A stretch of DNA of 64,000 bases from Paenibacillus_V sp046244365 (GTDB taxonomy: Bacteria > Bacillota > Bacilli > Paenibacillales > NBRC-103111). Of the stretch, positions 34,521-42,293 are shown piece by piece (positions within the stretch are counted from its first letter, which is position 1; each line of letters begins with the position of its first letter). The notes under the pieces are model-generated. The model was not told the origin of the DNA, ran no database searches, and saw nothing but the letters and a program-made list of their open reading frames with translations. The position numbers were made by a program, and so were the translations under genes. The stretch is from contig NZ_CP176395.1 of NCBI RefSeq assembly GCF_046244365.1, forward strand, positions 4,774,001 through 4,838,000, written 5' to 3'.

Positions 34521-35213
34521 TCAGAGCCAATGATTTTGCGCCAATTCATTATGATCAAACATGCCTATATCAACAAAATTCCTGTAAGAACGGTATATAT
34601 GTTCTCTCATTACCTTCTCGGCCTCGTCGGGATCGCCGTTCTTCAGCACCTCGATTAATTCCAAATGTTCGGCTACTTCCTGGTCTTTGCTGTATTTTCT
34701 TTGCAGAATCCGATTAACCAGTTGGATCCTAAATGAAATGAATTCGTACATCGACAATAGAATCGAGTGCTTGGAAAGCTTATAAATATAGTGATGAATG
34801 TAGCTGGAATCCTGGGATAACAACTCGACGGAATCATCGGTTATTTTGGCTTTCATTTCTCCATAAAACTGTTCCAAGTGTTTGATGTCTTTGATCGATA
34901 CATTTTGTACAGCCAGCCGAATGGCCATTCCCTCCAACACGGCACGATACGAATAAATTTCAAAAACGTCCTTCGCACTCAACGTTCGGACCAACGCCCC
35001 CCTGTTGGGCACCACGTCTACCACCTGCTCGCCGACCAATTGATGGATCGCTTCGCGAATCGGTGTTTGGCTGATTCCGAGCTCCCTGACCAGCTGGCTT
35101 TCTACGATGCGATCGCCGGGATTTAATTCGCCGTTGATAATTTTGTTCTTAATGAGCGATACAATATCCGCACGTAAGCTTTGATTATCCGCTGAATTAC
35201 GCCTTAGCTCCAT
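34521..35213 (-). CDS. GntR family regulator, FCD (FadR) subfamily
   Basis: 230 residues, ATG at 35213 after AAAGGAG. The N-terminal winged helix has IINGELNPGDRIVESQLVRE and LGISQTPIREAIHQL. The C-terminal helical FCD domain shows EIYSYRAVLEGMAIRLA with HLELIEVLKNGDPDEAEKVM and MREHIYRS, including the Asp/His metal ligands. It probably controls the neighbouring sugar ABC operon and responds to a sugar acid or related metabolite. AT-rich upstream DNA (35253-35290) may hold its own operator. Confidence 0.88.
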   Translation of the reverse strand: MELRRNSADNQSLRADIVSLIKNKIINGELNPGDRIVESQLVRELGISQTPIREAIHQLVGEQVVDVVPNRGALVRTLSAKDVFEIYSYRAVLEGMAIRLAVQNVSIKDIKHLEQFYGEMKAKITDDSVELLSQDSSYIHHYIYKLSKHSILLSMYEFISFRIQLVNRILQRKYSKDQEVAEHLELIEVLKNGDPDEAEKVMREHIYRSYRNFVDIGMFDHNELAQNHWL

Positions 35214-35341
35214 TCTCGCATGCTCCTTTATGGATATAATGGTTAATTATAACATTTGATTTAATATACATGTTTTATATACCATTTTAGAACCTTCAAT
35301 TGAATCCCTGCATGCAGGCTTTTCGCGCGACAAATTTTAAC

Positions 35342-35375
35342 AAAAACAACCATCAGGGAATATCGCCTGATGGTT
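35342..35375 (-). terminator. Terminator after PhyH-HEAT gene
   Basis: Minus strand AACCATCAGG (35375-35366) pairs perfectly with CCTGATGGTT (35357-35348), followed by GTTTTTG. About 30 bases past the stop. Confidence 0.82.
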
Positions 35376-35408
35376 ATAAAAGAACAGAACGGCACCGCAT
35401 GTTTAGGA

Positions 35409-36836
35409 TTAATAAGTGCTTCTGCTTGTCGTTACCGGGCACCAACGCGCCTTTCTCAAATAGGGCAGCAAGACGTCCAAGGCTTCGTCCGTTCTGATTC
35501 TAGCCAGCGCTTCGGAAGCTGTTGCGGGCACATAACGATAAGGATCGGCCAGCGCTTTCTCAAGCGCCGGGACCGCATCTGCCGCTTCCTTCCCGACTCT
35601 TGCCAGAGCCAGTGCAGCGGTAAATCGGGTAAAGTTGTCCGGATCATGCAATAGAGCTTGGCACAAAGCCGGAACAACCAGGGAAGCCGGATGCCGGATT
35701 AAGCCCAAAGCTTCTACCGTATGCTGCCGTACGAAAGCCGTTTGGTCTTGCAACTGCTCGATTAGAGCCGGCACCGCTTCTCCGGCGGCTTCGCCGAGTT
35801 CGCCTAACGCGAAAGCCATATAGCCGCGGGTCTGATCATGCGCGGTTTCGGCTTTCAACGCTTCAACTAATGAGGGTACAGCCTCTTCTCCAATCACAAT
35901 CAAGCCGTGAGAAGCATTGCAAGCAACCGAATGCACCGGGGAGTGCACCGCTTCCATCAGGGCAGGAATCGCACCGGCTCCGATCGCAGCCAATTCATAA
36001 GCGGCGTTCAAAGATACGATCTCGTTTTCTCCCTTCAGCGCTTCAGCCAACTGGCGGATACGCTCACTCTCTTGCTCCGCAGTTTGCGACAGCACATCTT
36101 TCTCCGTCTTTCCTTCTTTCGAACTTCCTGACAACCAGTTCCATTCATGCTCCCACATCAAACGATGCTCGTTCACTTGTTGTAGCGGGTCGACGGAAAG
36201 AAAATGGCTGCTCTTGTTGTTCCAAGTCGGGGATTGGGGGGCCTCCATCCGAAAGAACTGAAATTTCAACATATACCGATCGATGTCCGATTGATTTTGG
36301 GTTGCCGTATGCCAGAGATCGTAAGCAATCAGTGCCATGCTCCCGGCTTTGCCAGTCACTTTCTTCGTAATGGCTCTATCCTCTCCGGGTTTGGAATAAT
36401 AATTATGGGTTCCCGGCATGAGAGCCGAAGGTCCCATATCTTCGGTAACATCTTGTGTGTAATAGAAGATAATGACGGACCACGGATGATGATTCCGTAT
36501 TTTTTCATTTAGCCAATAATTGTCTTTATGCCATCCGACCTGCCCGCCGCCCGACTTGGTCAGATGGCCGTGCCGATGCGCGCTCATGATGTATTCCGGT
36601 CCCAGAATGCTGGTCAAAGCCCCGGATACGACAGGGTGTTCGAAGAAGCGTCCGATTTCCGGAATCCGCGGCAGCAGATTATTTCCGGGATTTCCTTCAT
36701 CTTTGTATACTTCGTTCAATTTTTGCATAACGGTCCGATGGAATTCAGCAGGAAAATCGGTATTTAAATTCAGATATCCGTTCGTAATGAATGCTGCCAT
36801 TTGTTCATCCGTCAGTAAGATCTTTTCCGCTGTCAT
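35409..36836 (-). CDS. Phytanoyl-CoA dioxygenase-like domain fused to HEAT repeats
   Basis: 475 residues. Residues 1-215 are a PhyH-type non-haem Fe(II)/2-oxoglutarate oxygenase with HxD in VGWHKDNYW (His103, Asp105), the distal His176 in AYDLWHTATQ and Arg187. Residues about 260-455 contain five or six PBS-lyase-type HEAT repeats such as ELAAIGAGAIPALMEAVHSP, MAFALGELGEAAGEAVPALI and VEALGLIRHPASLVVPALCQ. HEAT repeats usually bind another protein, so the oxygenase may act on a protein-bound or macromolecular substrate. The start at 36836 lacks a strong ribosome site. Monocistronic, ended by its own terminator. Confidence 0.83.
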   Translation of the reverse strand: MTAEKILLTDEQMAAFITNGYLNLNTDFPAEFHRTVMQKLNEVYKDEGNPGNNLLPRIPEIGRFFEHPVVSGALTSILGPEYIMSAHRHGHLTKSGGGQVGWHKDNYWLNEKIRNHHPWSVIIFYYTQDVTEDMGPSALMPGTHNYYSKPGEDRAITKKVTGKAGSMALIAYDLWHTATQNQSDIDRYMLKFQFFRMEAPQSPTWNNKSSHFLSVDPLQQVNEHRLMWEHEWNWLSGSSKEGKTEKDVLSQTAEQESERIRQLAEALKGENEIVSLNAAYELAAIGAGAIPALMEAVHSPVHSVACNASHGLIVIGEEAVPSLVEALKAETAHDQTRGYMAFALGELGEAAGEAVPALIEQLQDQTAFVRQHTVEALGLIRHPASLVVPALCQALLHDPDNFTRFTAALALARVGKEAADAVPALEKALADPYRYVPATASEALARIRTDEALDVLLPYLRKARWCPVTTSRSTY

Positions 36837-37215
36837 GTGATGGATGCCTCCCCAAAATCATGATTCGGTTCCTCGTTCTTTTTACTCCGACGATCCACAT
36901 GTTGCACGCCATTTCAGACGATACGATTATCATGGCATCAGCTAATTTGCGGCTGCATGGAACCGCTGTCAATACCGGTCTTGATTCATTTCTTTGCGAT
37001 CAGCACTCCTTTCTTCGGATGCAGGATGAGATGATGGTTTCCATCATTTTGGATTATATATATTTTTGTAGTATTAAATATAATATCGAAGACGGACCAA
37101 TATGTTTTTTCGGGAAAAATTATCCGCATTTCGCTCAGCAAGTAATATCCGACTCTGACATCGACCGATAGCAAGAATCTTATAGCTTGAAAAAAGCCGC
37201 TTATTAAACGAAATT
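36837..37215. other. Gap with no convincing gene
   Basis: About 380 bases upstream of the PhyH gene. AT-rich around 37055-37085. A good AAAGGAG sequence on the minus strand near 37011 is followed by no frame longer than a few codons, which suggests a lost gene start. No riboswitch or repeat recognised. Confidence 0.4.
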
Positions 37216-37246
37216 AAAAGGCTGCCGATCGTCTCGGCAGCCTTTT
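37216..37246. terminator. Palindrome of the GGCTGCCGA family after GyrI-like gene
   Basis: AAAAGGCTGCCGA at 37216-37228 and TCGGCAGCCTTTT at 37234-37246, a perfect 13-bp stem with a 5-base loop and T-runs on both strands. The best copy of the family; should end the minus-strand GyrI-like gene. Confidence 0.8.
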
Positions 37247-37258
37247 CTCCATATGCTC

Positions 37259-37726
37259 TCAGCTGGCAGGTATATAAATATCAATTTGCCCGTCTTCGCT
37301 TTCTAATGTATGAATATCATTCCAATATTCAATATCAATGGGACGAACGCCATACGTGTTGTTAATAAAATCATAAGTAGTACCAATATGTGATTCCTCC
37401 CCTTTGTGGACAATTTTAACATAACGTCCGGAAGATACGGTATGCGTGATCATGCCATTAGGAATTTCACCGTACGAGGTCACTTCGAAGGCGATCACAT
37501 GTTGATACGGCACATGGGGAGTCCATTGGCCCTCCTGAGGATAGATTTGGATTAAATACATCCCTGTCCCTTTCCTGTTTGGTATTTCATCCCTCTGTTT
37601 CTCCAAGTCCTCGCGTAAGGTTCCTACAATCTTCGATTCCAAAACATGGTTGAGACTTTCAGTTATTGAAAAACCAACCAACTTGATCGCTTCTCTTTCC
37701 AAAATATCGACTTGATAACTTGTCAT
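37259..37726 (-). CDS. GyrI-like / AraC effector-binding-domain protein
   Basis: 155 residues, ATG at 37726 behind GGGGAGGG. It consists of one GyrI-like (SOUL-type) small-molecule-binding domain: YQVDILEREAIKLVGFSITE, YLIQIYPQEGQWTPHVPYQH, VSSGRYVKIVHKGEESHIGT and a final DIEYWND with IDIYIPAS. Such stand-alone domains bind hydrophobic or cationic compounds, or act as DNA-gyrase-interacting or transcription-associated proteins. There is no DNA-binding domain. Function not determined. Confidence 0.8.
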   Translation of the reverse strand: MTSYQVDILEREAIKLVGFSITESLNHVLESKIVGTLREDLEKQRDEIPNRKGTGMYLIQIYPQEGQWTPHVPYQHVIAFEVTSYGEIPNGMITHTVSSGRYVKIVHKGEESHIGTTYDFINNTYGVRPIDIEYWNDIHTLESEDGQIDIYIPAS

Positions 37727-37847
37727 TTTTTATATCCCTCCCCGTTATATGGGAAACATGCCCATATACAGATTAGCGAATATACGTTCGCTTGTAAAGA
37801 TTTGTTTTCGTTATATCCGCTCAACACCATTGGCCTATGTTGCAACG

Positions 37848-37861
37848 AAGGCTGCCGATCG
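37848..37861. repeat. Half copy of the GGCTGCCGA palindrome
   Basis: AAGGCTGCCGATCG is the left half of the repeat family with no right arm. It lies about 30 bases beyond the broken 3' end of the UvrA-like fragment. Confidence 0.55.
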
Positions 37862-37894
37862 TGAGCTGAAACGGTTTGGGATGGAAACCGGATT

Positions 37895-38773
37895 TTACCG
37901 GTCGACAGGAGACAGCGCTTTAAGACCAAGTTTATTTAAGTAGATCAGCCGCCATTCAATCTCATCTATCACTTGACTAGAAATCTTCATTTCGTGCTCG
38001 TCGAGCGAAGCAGGTAACGTTTGAATAAACCGTAATAATTCTGTTATCGGCAATCTCGATACCTCTACGATCGACTGACCTTGAATCGTTATAGCTAAAC
38101 GCTCAGGGTTCAGTTTGCTGCCGTTACAGTTCGGGCATATGACTTGTCCGGAGAAAAAATCGATCGCCCTTAGGTTTCCTTTGCTGCTTGTACCCGCATC
38201 ACGCATATACCGCAAATCGGAAACACATCCGCGGTAAAAACTTTTCAATTGCTTATTTTTGTGAACGTATGAAACCGGTTCCTTATCGTATCCGAAAAGC
38301 AAAATATCAATAAACCGTTTATCTTGCTCGGCAAGCGGTCTTTCAAAATCAATTCCGATCATCTTGGCCAATTCCTTGATCATCGATACAGGACCGCAAT
38401 CCGTGCCCGCCCATAAAAGCACGGCTCCATGTTTAAGCGACAGCTCGGGTGCGATCATGCGACGGGGATCGATATCGATCACAGCCCCGGTCCCGTTACA
38501 TACAGAGCAAGCCCCATTTAGACTGTTCTCGATAAAATCCTTAGATGTCCAAGACCTGTTGTCCCTACTTTCTCCAATCCTTGCATAAAGCAATCGAAGA
38601 TATTCCGATACTTCCGTAATTGTACCTACAAGGGCACCTGTTCTTTTGGCCTTAACCTTTTTTGGTGGGATTTGTATACGTTCCAAATTGTTAGCCCCTC
38701 TCCATGCAACATTTTCAAAAGAATCACAATAAATAAATCCATTTAAATGGTATATTTGTCCAATTAACTTCAT
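37895..38773 (-). pseudogene. UvrA-like ABC ATPase internal fragment
   Basis: 292 codons matching the middle of the first half of UvrA: TGALVGTITEVSEYLRLLYA with RIGE, the first zinc-type knuckle GACSVCNGTGAVIDIDPRR, LKSFYRGCVSDLRYM and the second CPNCNGSKLNPERLAITIQG, then SSQVIDEIEWRLIYLNKLGL. Intact UvrA is over 900 residues with two Walker A/B sets. Here the N-terminal Walker A is missing, and the frame ends just before where the signature motif (LSGGE) should be. It therefore cannot bind ATP in the normal way. Probably a deletion remnant of a UvrA-type paralogue; a half palindrome lies at its end. Confidence 0.72.
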
Positions 38774-38871
38774 TGTAATTGTCCTTATACGTACAGTCTA
38801 TCTTTTATTTCCTCAGTCTACTAGTTGGCGAGATCATCATACACCGGCATTTCTTTCGGGCGCATATAAAT

Positions 38872-38894
38872 AAAAAAAACCGCGATTTACGCGG
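38872..38894 (-). terminator. Terminator after the RtpA-like gene
   Basis: Minus strand CCGCG (38894-38890) pairs with CGCGG (38884-38880), loop TAAAT, followed by a run of eight T. Same CCGCG hairpin family as at 2718, 30445 and 60294. Confidence 0.65.
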
Positions 38895-39013
38895 CGGTTG
38901 ACGAGCCTCCATCTATTTGGCAAGCTGCTCCTAAACGGATTCTCGACGGTTTTGCTTTATTCAAAATTTATCTTGCAATGCATCGATAAATTCCGGCGCA
39001 TCAATTTCAATTA

Positions 39014-39172
39014 TTAATGCTTGATATGCTTATTAATAAAGTGTAGAAGGGTTTGTCCAAGAGACGTAAGGATGACTCCTTTACTATCGCACTTTTTGCA
39101 GGGTATTCCTTCCGCCTCCCCGCTCCCCTTGCATTCAGGGCAGGTTATCTCCAAATCATCCATTGCTATCAT
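39014..39172 (-). CDS. rtpA: Anti-TRAP (RtpA)-like small zinc protein
   Basis: 52 residues found by eye; ATG at 39172 with AAAGGAG 12 bases upstream, TAA at 39014. It begins MIAMDDLEITCPECKGSG, continues through IPCKKCDSKGVILTSLG and ends LLHFINKHIKH. Four Cys form two CxxC knuckles (11/14, 25/28). Length, spacing and flanking residues match Bacillus subtilis anti-TRAP (53 residues; ATDDLEVACPKC, GVILTAQGYTLLDFIQKH). Anti-TRAP binds tryptophan-loaded TRAP and frees trp mRNA. Whether this genome encodes TRAP is not visible. No T-box leader precedes it; instead it is the last gene after the DUF1801 gene (58-base gap). Alternative: a DnaJ-type zinc-knuckle protein with another partner. Confidence 0.78.
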   Translation of the reverse strand: MIAMDDLEITCPECKGSGEAEGIPCKKCDSKGVILTSLGQTLLHFINKHIKH

Positions 39173-39230
39173 ACTGTGAATCAACTCCTTTATTTTATCT
39201 TACCATTTCTTTGTAAATAGGCAGGGGCGT

Positions 39231-39569
39231 TTATAGCTTCGCAACCGCCTGGCTCACCAGCGAAGACAGTTGTTCGGCATCGAACGATTGCCCTTGCCGC
39301 AGTTTCAGGGTCTTTCTTTCCGGAGGACCGTCGAATCCATCCGGAAGCGAGAGCTCGCTAGTATGAAAGATCGTAAAGCTTACCGCGTCTTTCGACGTTG
39401 ATAGGACGGCAGCGTATTTTCCGTTTTTCAAAAAATGGGGTTTCTTGTATTGAATGCGCTCAAGCACATCCGGTATGGTCCGCTGAACAACTTCACGAAG
39501 TTTAACGGACAATTCTCTCTGCCATGGTTCTTTTAACGCATCGATAAACTCGGCTACTTCTTGACTCAT
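39231..39569 (-). CDS. DUF1801 (YdhG-like) protein
   Basis: 112 residues, ATG at 39569, one base after the stop of the YCII gene upstream, so co-translated. DUF1801 pattern: VAEFIDALKEPWQRELSVKL, IQYKKPHFLKNGKYAAVLS and FTIFHTSELSLPDGF. These small proteins have a TATA-box-binding-like fold and no settled function. It belongs to the ECF sigma/YCII operon by position. Confidence 0.82.
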   Translation of the reverse strand: MSQEVAEFIDALKEPWQRELSVKLREVVQRTIPDVLERIQYKKPHFLKNGKYAAVLSTSKDAVSFTIFHTSELSLPDGFDGPPERKTLKLRQGQSFDAEQLSSLVSQAVAKL

Positions 39570-39570
39570 A

Positions 39571-40026
39571 TTAGATTCTTCCCCCTCTGTTGGTTATCGT
39601 TTGTAACATGTTGAGTTGGTCCTGCAAATCGGCCTCCATTGCCTGTAATCTAGGATCTCGTAAAGAACCCGAATAATCTTCGAGCCTTCGCAATTCAATT
39701 TCGCACTCGCCGCGGCCCGCCGAAACCGGCATCCGGAGCGCCCAATTCAGAGCCTCGACCTCCGTCTCCACTTCGATCAAAGTATATTCCGCTATGAGCT
39801 CTTGATCTGCCGGAAAAGGTCCGGGCCGCAACTCAGGTTCTCCGCCATGCGCTGGATACGATATTCTTATCCCGGTTGAACTGGGCTGAAGCGCCTCCGC
39901 TGCAAGAAGTGCGCCGGCCTTGGCCAATGACTTCTTGTACGCAATCCTTTCTTCGTTGTGTTCCCGGCTGTGATTTACTCCGGTTTCCGAATACCCCGTC
40001 GCCTTAACAATCAACATAAATCGCAT
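39571..40026 (-). CDS. YCII/DGPF-domain protein (second copy)
   Basis: 151 residues, ATG at 40026 after AAGGAGGG. Starts MRFMLIVKATGYSETGVNHS and contains ALQPSSTGIRISYPAHGGEP and YTLIEVETEVEALNWALRMP. The family's DGPF motif is altered to PGPF, with Asp replaced by Pro. It resembles the other YCII protein at 41400-41834 along its length, so the pair arose by duplication. YCII/DGPF proteins are found with ECF42 sigma factors and are thought to be targets or modulators. Confidence 0.85.
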   Translation of the reverse strand: MRFMLIVKATGYSETGVNHSREHNEERIAYKKSLAKAGALLAAEALQPSSTGIRISYPAHGGEPELRPGPFPADQELIAEYTLIEVETEVEALNWALRMPVSAGRGECEIELRRLEDYSGSLRDPRLQAMEADLQDQLNMLQTITNRGGRI

Positions 40027-40137
40027 GTTTTCCCTCCTTGTAGGTGGAAGATTTAGAGAGCCGGATAAGCTGCCTTAACACTTCCCTTACCCTTACGACG
40101 AAGGAGAAACCCATTAATCGACAAGCGGGTTAAATAA

Positions 40138-41403
40138 TTACTCGGATGTTCTAGATTCGCAATCAGCCGCACGGTTTAACAAAAGAGTCCGTTCACGTTC
40201 ATTCCTCGTCATGGAAGCGGCACGTTCAAATTCCATTCGAGCTTCATCGGTCCGTCCCAGCTTCACCAGAAGATCGCCGCGAACGCTGGGCAGCAGGTGG
40301 TATCCCTTCAAGGAAGGCTCAGCATTCAGCTCGTCGACAATCTGCAATCCGAAGGACGGTCCAAAGGCCATGGATATGGCGACCGCCCGGTTTAGTTCGA
40401 CGATCGGCGAAGGCGATACTCTCGAAAGCGCTTCGTAAAGGGCGGCAATTCGGGTCCAATCCGTTTCGGTTACAGTCGGCGCCTGCGCATGGCAAGCGGA
40501 AATCGCCGCTTGCAGCGAGTATGGGCCGAGCGAGCGACCTTGCTTGCGGCTGCGCTCCAATGCCGCCAAGCCGCGGCGAATCAGCAGTTGATCCCACTGC
40601 GCCCGGTTTTGATCCATGAGAAGAACGGGTTCCCCCTTCGAGTTAACCCGAGTTTTCAACCGCGAAGATTGAATTTCCATTAAGGCGACCAGTCCGTGGA
40701 CCTCAGGTTCACGGGGGCAAATCTCGGCGATTATACGTCCCAGCCTAAGCGCTTCCTGACACAAGAGCGGACGGATCCAGTGTTCTCCGGAGGTTGCCGA
40801 ATATCCTTCGTTAAACATAAGGTATATCACCTCGAGTACCGCAGTCAGTCGATCTTTGAGTTCCTCCGCTGCAGGCATCTCAAAAGGAACCCGCTCTGTA
40901 TGAAGGGTTTTCTTGGCCCGGACAATTCGCTGAGCAATCGTCGATTCGGCGACGAGGAATGAACGCGCGATTTCATCCGTAGTAAGTCCGCATAACAAAC
41001 GAAGCGTCAATGCAACTCTGGCATCCTGCGACAACACGGGATGGCAGGTCATAAAGATCAGACGAAGGAGATCGTCGCCAATCTCCCCGTCCAAATTTTG
41101 ATCCATAGCGTCTACTGTGTATAGATCCGTGCTGTGGGCGATCTCTACGTACTTCTGATCTCGCAATTTGGTCCTTCGCATAAGATCGATCGCGCGCCGT
41201 TTTGCCGTGGTCATCAGCCAGGCACCCGGATTATCCGGAATGCCGGTATCCGGCCAACGATCAAGAGCAATGACCATCGCGTCCTGGGCAAGATCCTCCG
41301 CGAGACCCACGTCCCGCACCATTCGAGTTAAACCTGCGATAATCTTGGCCGACTCCATCCGCCATATCGCATCTACGGTTCGCTGTGTTCGAATTACATT
41401 CAC
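40138..41403 (-). CDS. ECF sigma factor with C-terminal helical extension (ECF42 type)
   Basis: 421 residues. The start overlaps the upstream YCII stop by four bases (ATGA type). Sigma region 2 is at about 10-85 (LAEDLAQDAMVIALDRWPD, NPGAWLMTTAKRRAIDLMRR) and region 4 at about 115-170 (TLRLLCGLTTDEIARSFLVA with ESTIAQRIVRAKKTL). From about 185 a long helical domain follows with SATSGEHWIRPLLCQEALRL, PEVHGLVALMEIQSSRLKTR and a TPR-like tail. This architecture and the flanking DGPF genes are the hallmark of group ECF42, which lacks a classical anti-sigma factor and uses the C-terminal domain for control. Confidence 0.88.
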   Translation of the reverse strand: MNVIRTQRTVDAIWRMESAKIIAGLTRMVRDVGLAEDLAQDAMVIALDRWPDTGIPDNPGAWLMTTAKRRAIDLMRRTKLRDQKYVEIAHSTDLYTVDAMDQNLDGEIGDDLLRLIFMTCHPVLSQDARVALTLRLLCGLTTDEIARSFLVAESTIAQRIVRAKKTLHTERVPFEMPAAEELKDRLTAVLEVIYLMFNEGYSATSGEHWIRPLLCQEALRLGRIIAEICPREPEVHGLVALMEIQSSRLKTRVNSKGEPVLLMDQNRAQWDQLLIRRGLAALERSRKQGRSLGPYSLQAAISACHAQAPTVTETDWTRIAALYEALSRVSPSPIVELNRAVAISMAFGPSFGLQIVDELNAEPSLKGYHLLPSVRGDLLVKLGRTDEARMEFERAASMTRNERERTLLLNRAADCESRTSE

Positions 41404-41834
41404 GCTTTATTCTGCTCCCGGGCCTGCTGGCGAATCGCTGCCTCTTTCGCGAGCGAATCCGGATTATCCATTAACTCTTCCATTTCGAACACCTGTCTAA
41501 GCTCAATTTCGCCCTGCCCGAATCCATGAGGATCCGGCATACGAAGAGCCCACTCCACGGCTTCTTCCCTGGATTTCACTTCAATCAGCGTATATCCCGC
41601 GATCATTTCTTTGGCCTCCGTAAAGGGTCCGTCGACAACTTTCGGTTTTCCACCTGGTTCCGGATACGAAATTCGAATTCCGCTTGAGCTTGGCTGCAGT
41701 CCGTCGGCAGCAAGCAAAACACCGGCTTTTACCAATTCCTCGTTATACTTCTGCATGGCCTCAATAAGCTCTTGGCTCGGCATAACCCCCGCCTCAGAAT
41801 CTGTCGTAGCTTTCACTATCATCATAAATCTCAT
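41400..41834 (-). CDS. YCII/DGPF-domain protein
   Basis: 144 residues. Begins MRFMMIVKATTDSEAGVMPS and carries the intact motif VVDGPFTEAKEMIAGYTLIE and VEWALRMPDPHGFG. First gene of the operon; its stop overlaps the sigma factor start. DGPF proteins have a ferredoxin-like alpha/beta barrel and are often the output genes of ECF42 sigma factors. Ribosome site AGGAGG lies upstream of ATG at 41834. Confidence 0.88.
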   Translation of the reverse strand: MRFMMIVKATTDSEAGVMPSQELIEAMQKYNEELVKAGVLLAADGLQPSSSGIRISYPEPGGKPKVVDGPFTEAKEMIAGYTLIEVKSREEAVEWALRMPDPHGFGQGEIELRQVFEMEELMDNPDSLAKEAAIRQQAREQNKA

Positions 41835-41987
41835 AGTGTGTACCTCCTATTTTTTATGAAGCTGTATACCGGTCCATAACCGAACAAGTTTACGCTTCTA
41901 TCATCACGACGATTTAATCTTGTATGGATCGACAGCCTGTATTCATTTTAGTAAAAAAAAGGGGCAATTGCCTGTTAAGTTGACTCT

Positions 41988-42194
41988 TTATAAGTTGAAC
42001 CAATGAATGGGGAGTTCATTGTATTCCGAAAGGGATTGCCTTGCCGCTTCAAACATCTTGTTTTGCGTTTCTTTCATTGCATGGGCCTTCGGATAGTTGA
42101 AACGCAAAGCCAAAACTCGCTGCAAGGCAATTCCCTTTCTCCATTTCATTTTGTCCCTTGTCTTTAGTTCAACATATATAGCATCACTCTTCAA
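41988..42194 (-). other. Structured region with nested inverted repeats; weak 68-codon ORF
   Basis: Three stems are visible: CAATGAA (42001) with TTCATTG (42015); AGGGATTGCCTTGC (42031-42044) with GCAAGGCAATTCCCT (42122-42136, one bulge); and, nested inside, TTTGCGTTTC (42062-42071) with GAAACGCAAA (42099-42108). A minus-strand frame of 68 codons runs across, with no recognisable family and no good ribosome site. The nesting suggests a folded RNA or the end of a lost mobile element rather than a protein gene. Confidence 0.4.
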
Positions 42195-42293
42195 CCGGCT
42201 ATTTTAAGTTTGATGTCCAGACCCAAGACAAGTCAAGTATAAGTTGCGTTCTTCGCGTGGTGAACCTAAACGTGATTGGTAATCCATCCTCTC

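Noticed and set aside
35409..35475. Frameshift at the C-terminus of the PhyH-HEAT protein
   Set aside because: An alternative frame is open there, but the annotated end (ARWCPVTTSRSTY) looks like a natural tail and a terminator follows at the usual distance.
36986..37174. 62-codon minus-strand frame upstream of the PhyH gene
   Set aside because: No ribosome site at its start, no family pattern, AT-rich promoter-like DNA beneath it.
39173..39230. T-box leader before the RtpA-like gene, as in B. subtilis
   Set aside because: The gap is only 58 bases and lacks the T-box sequence and specifier stem.
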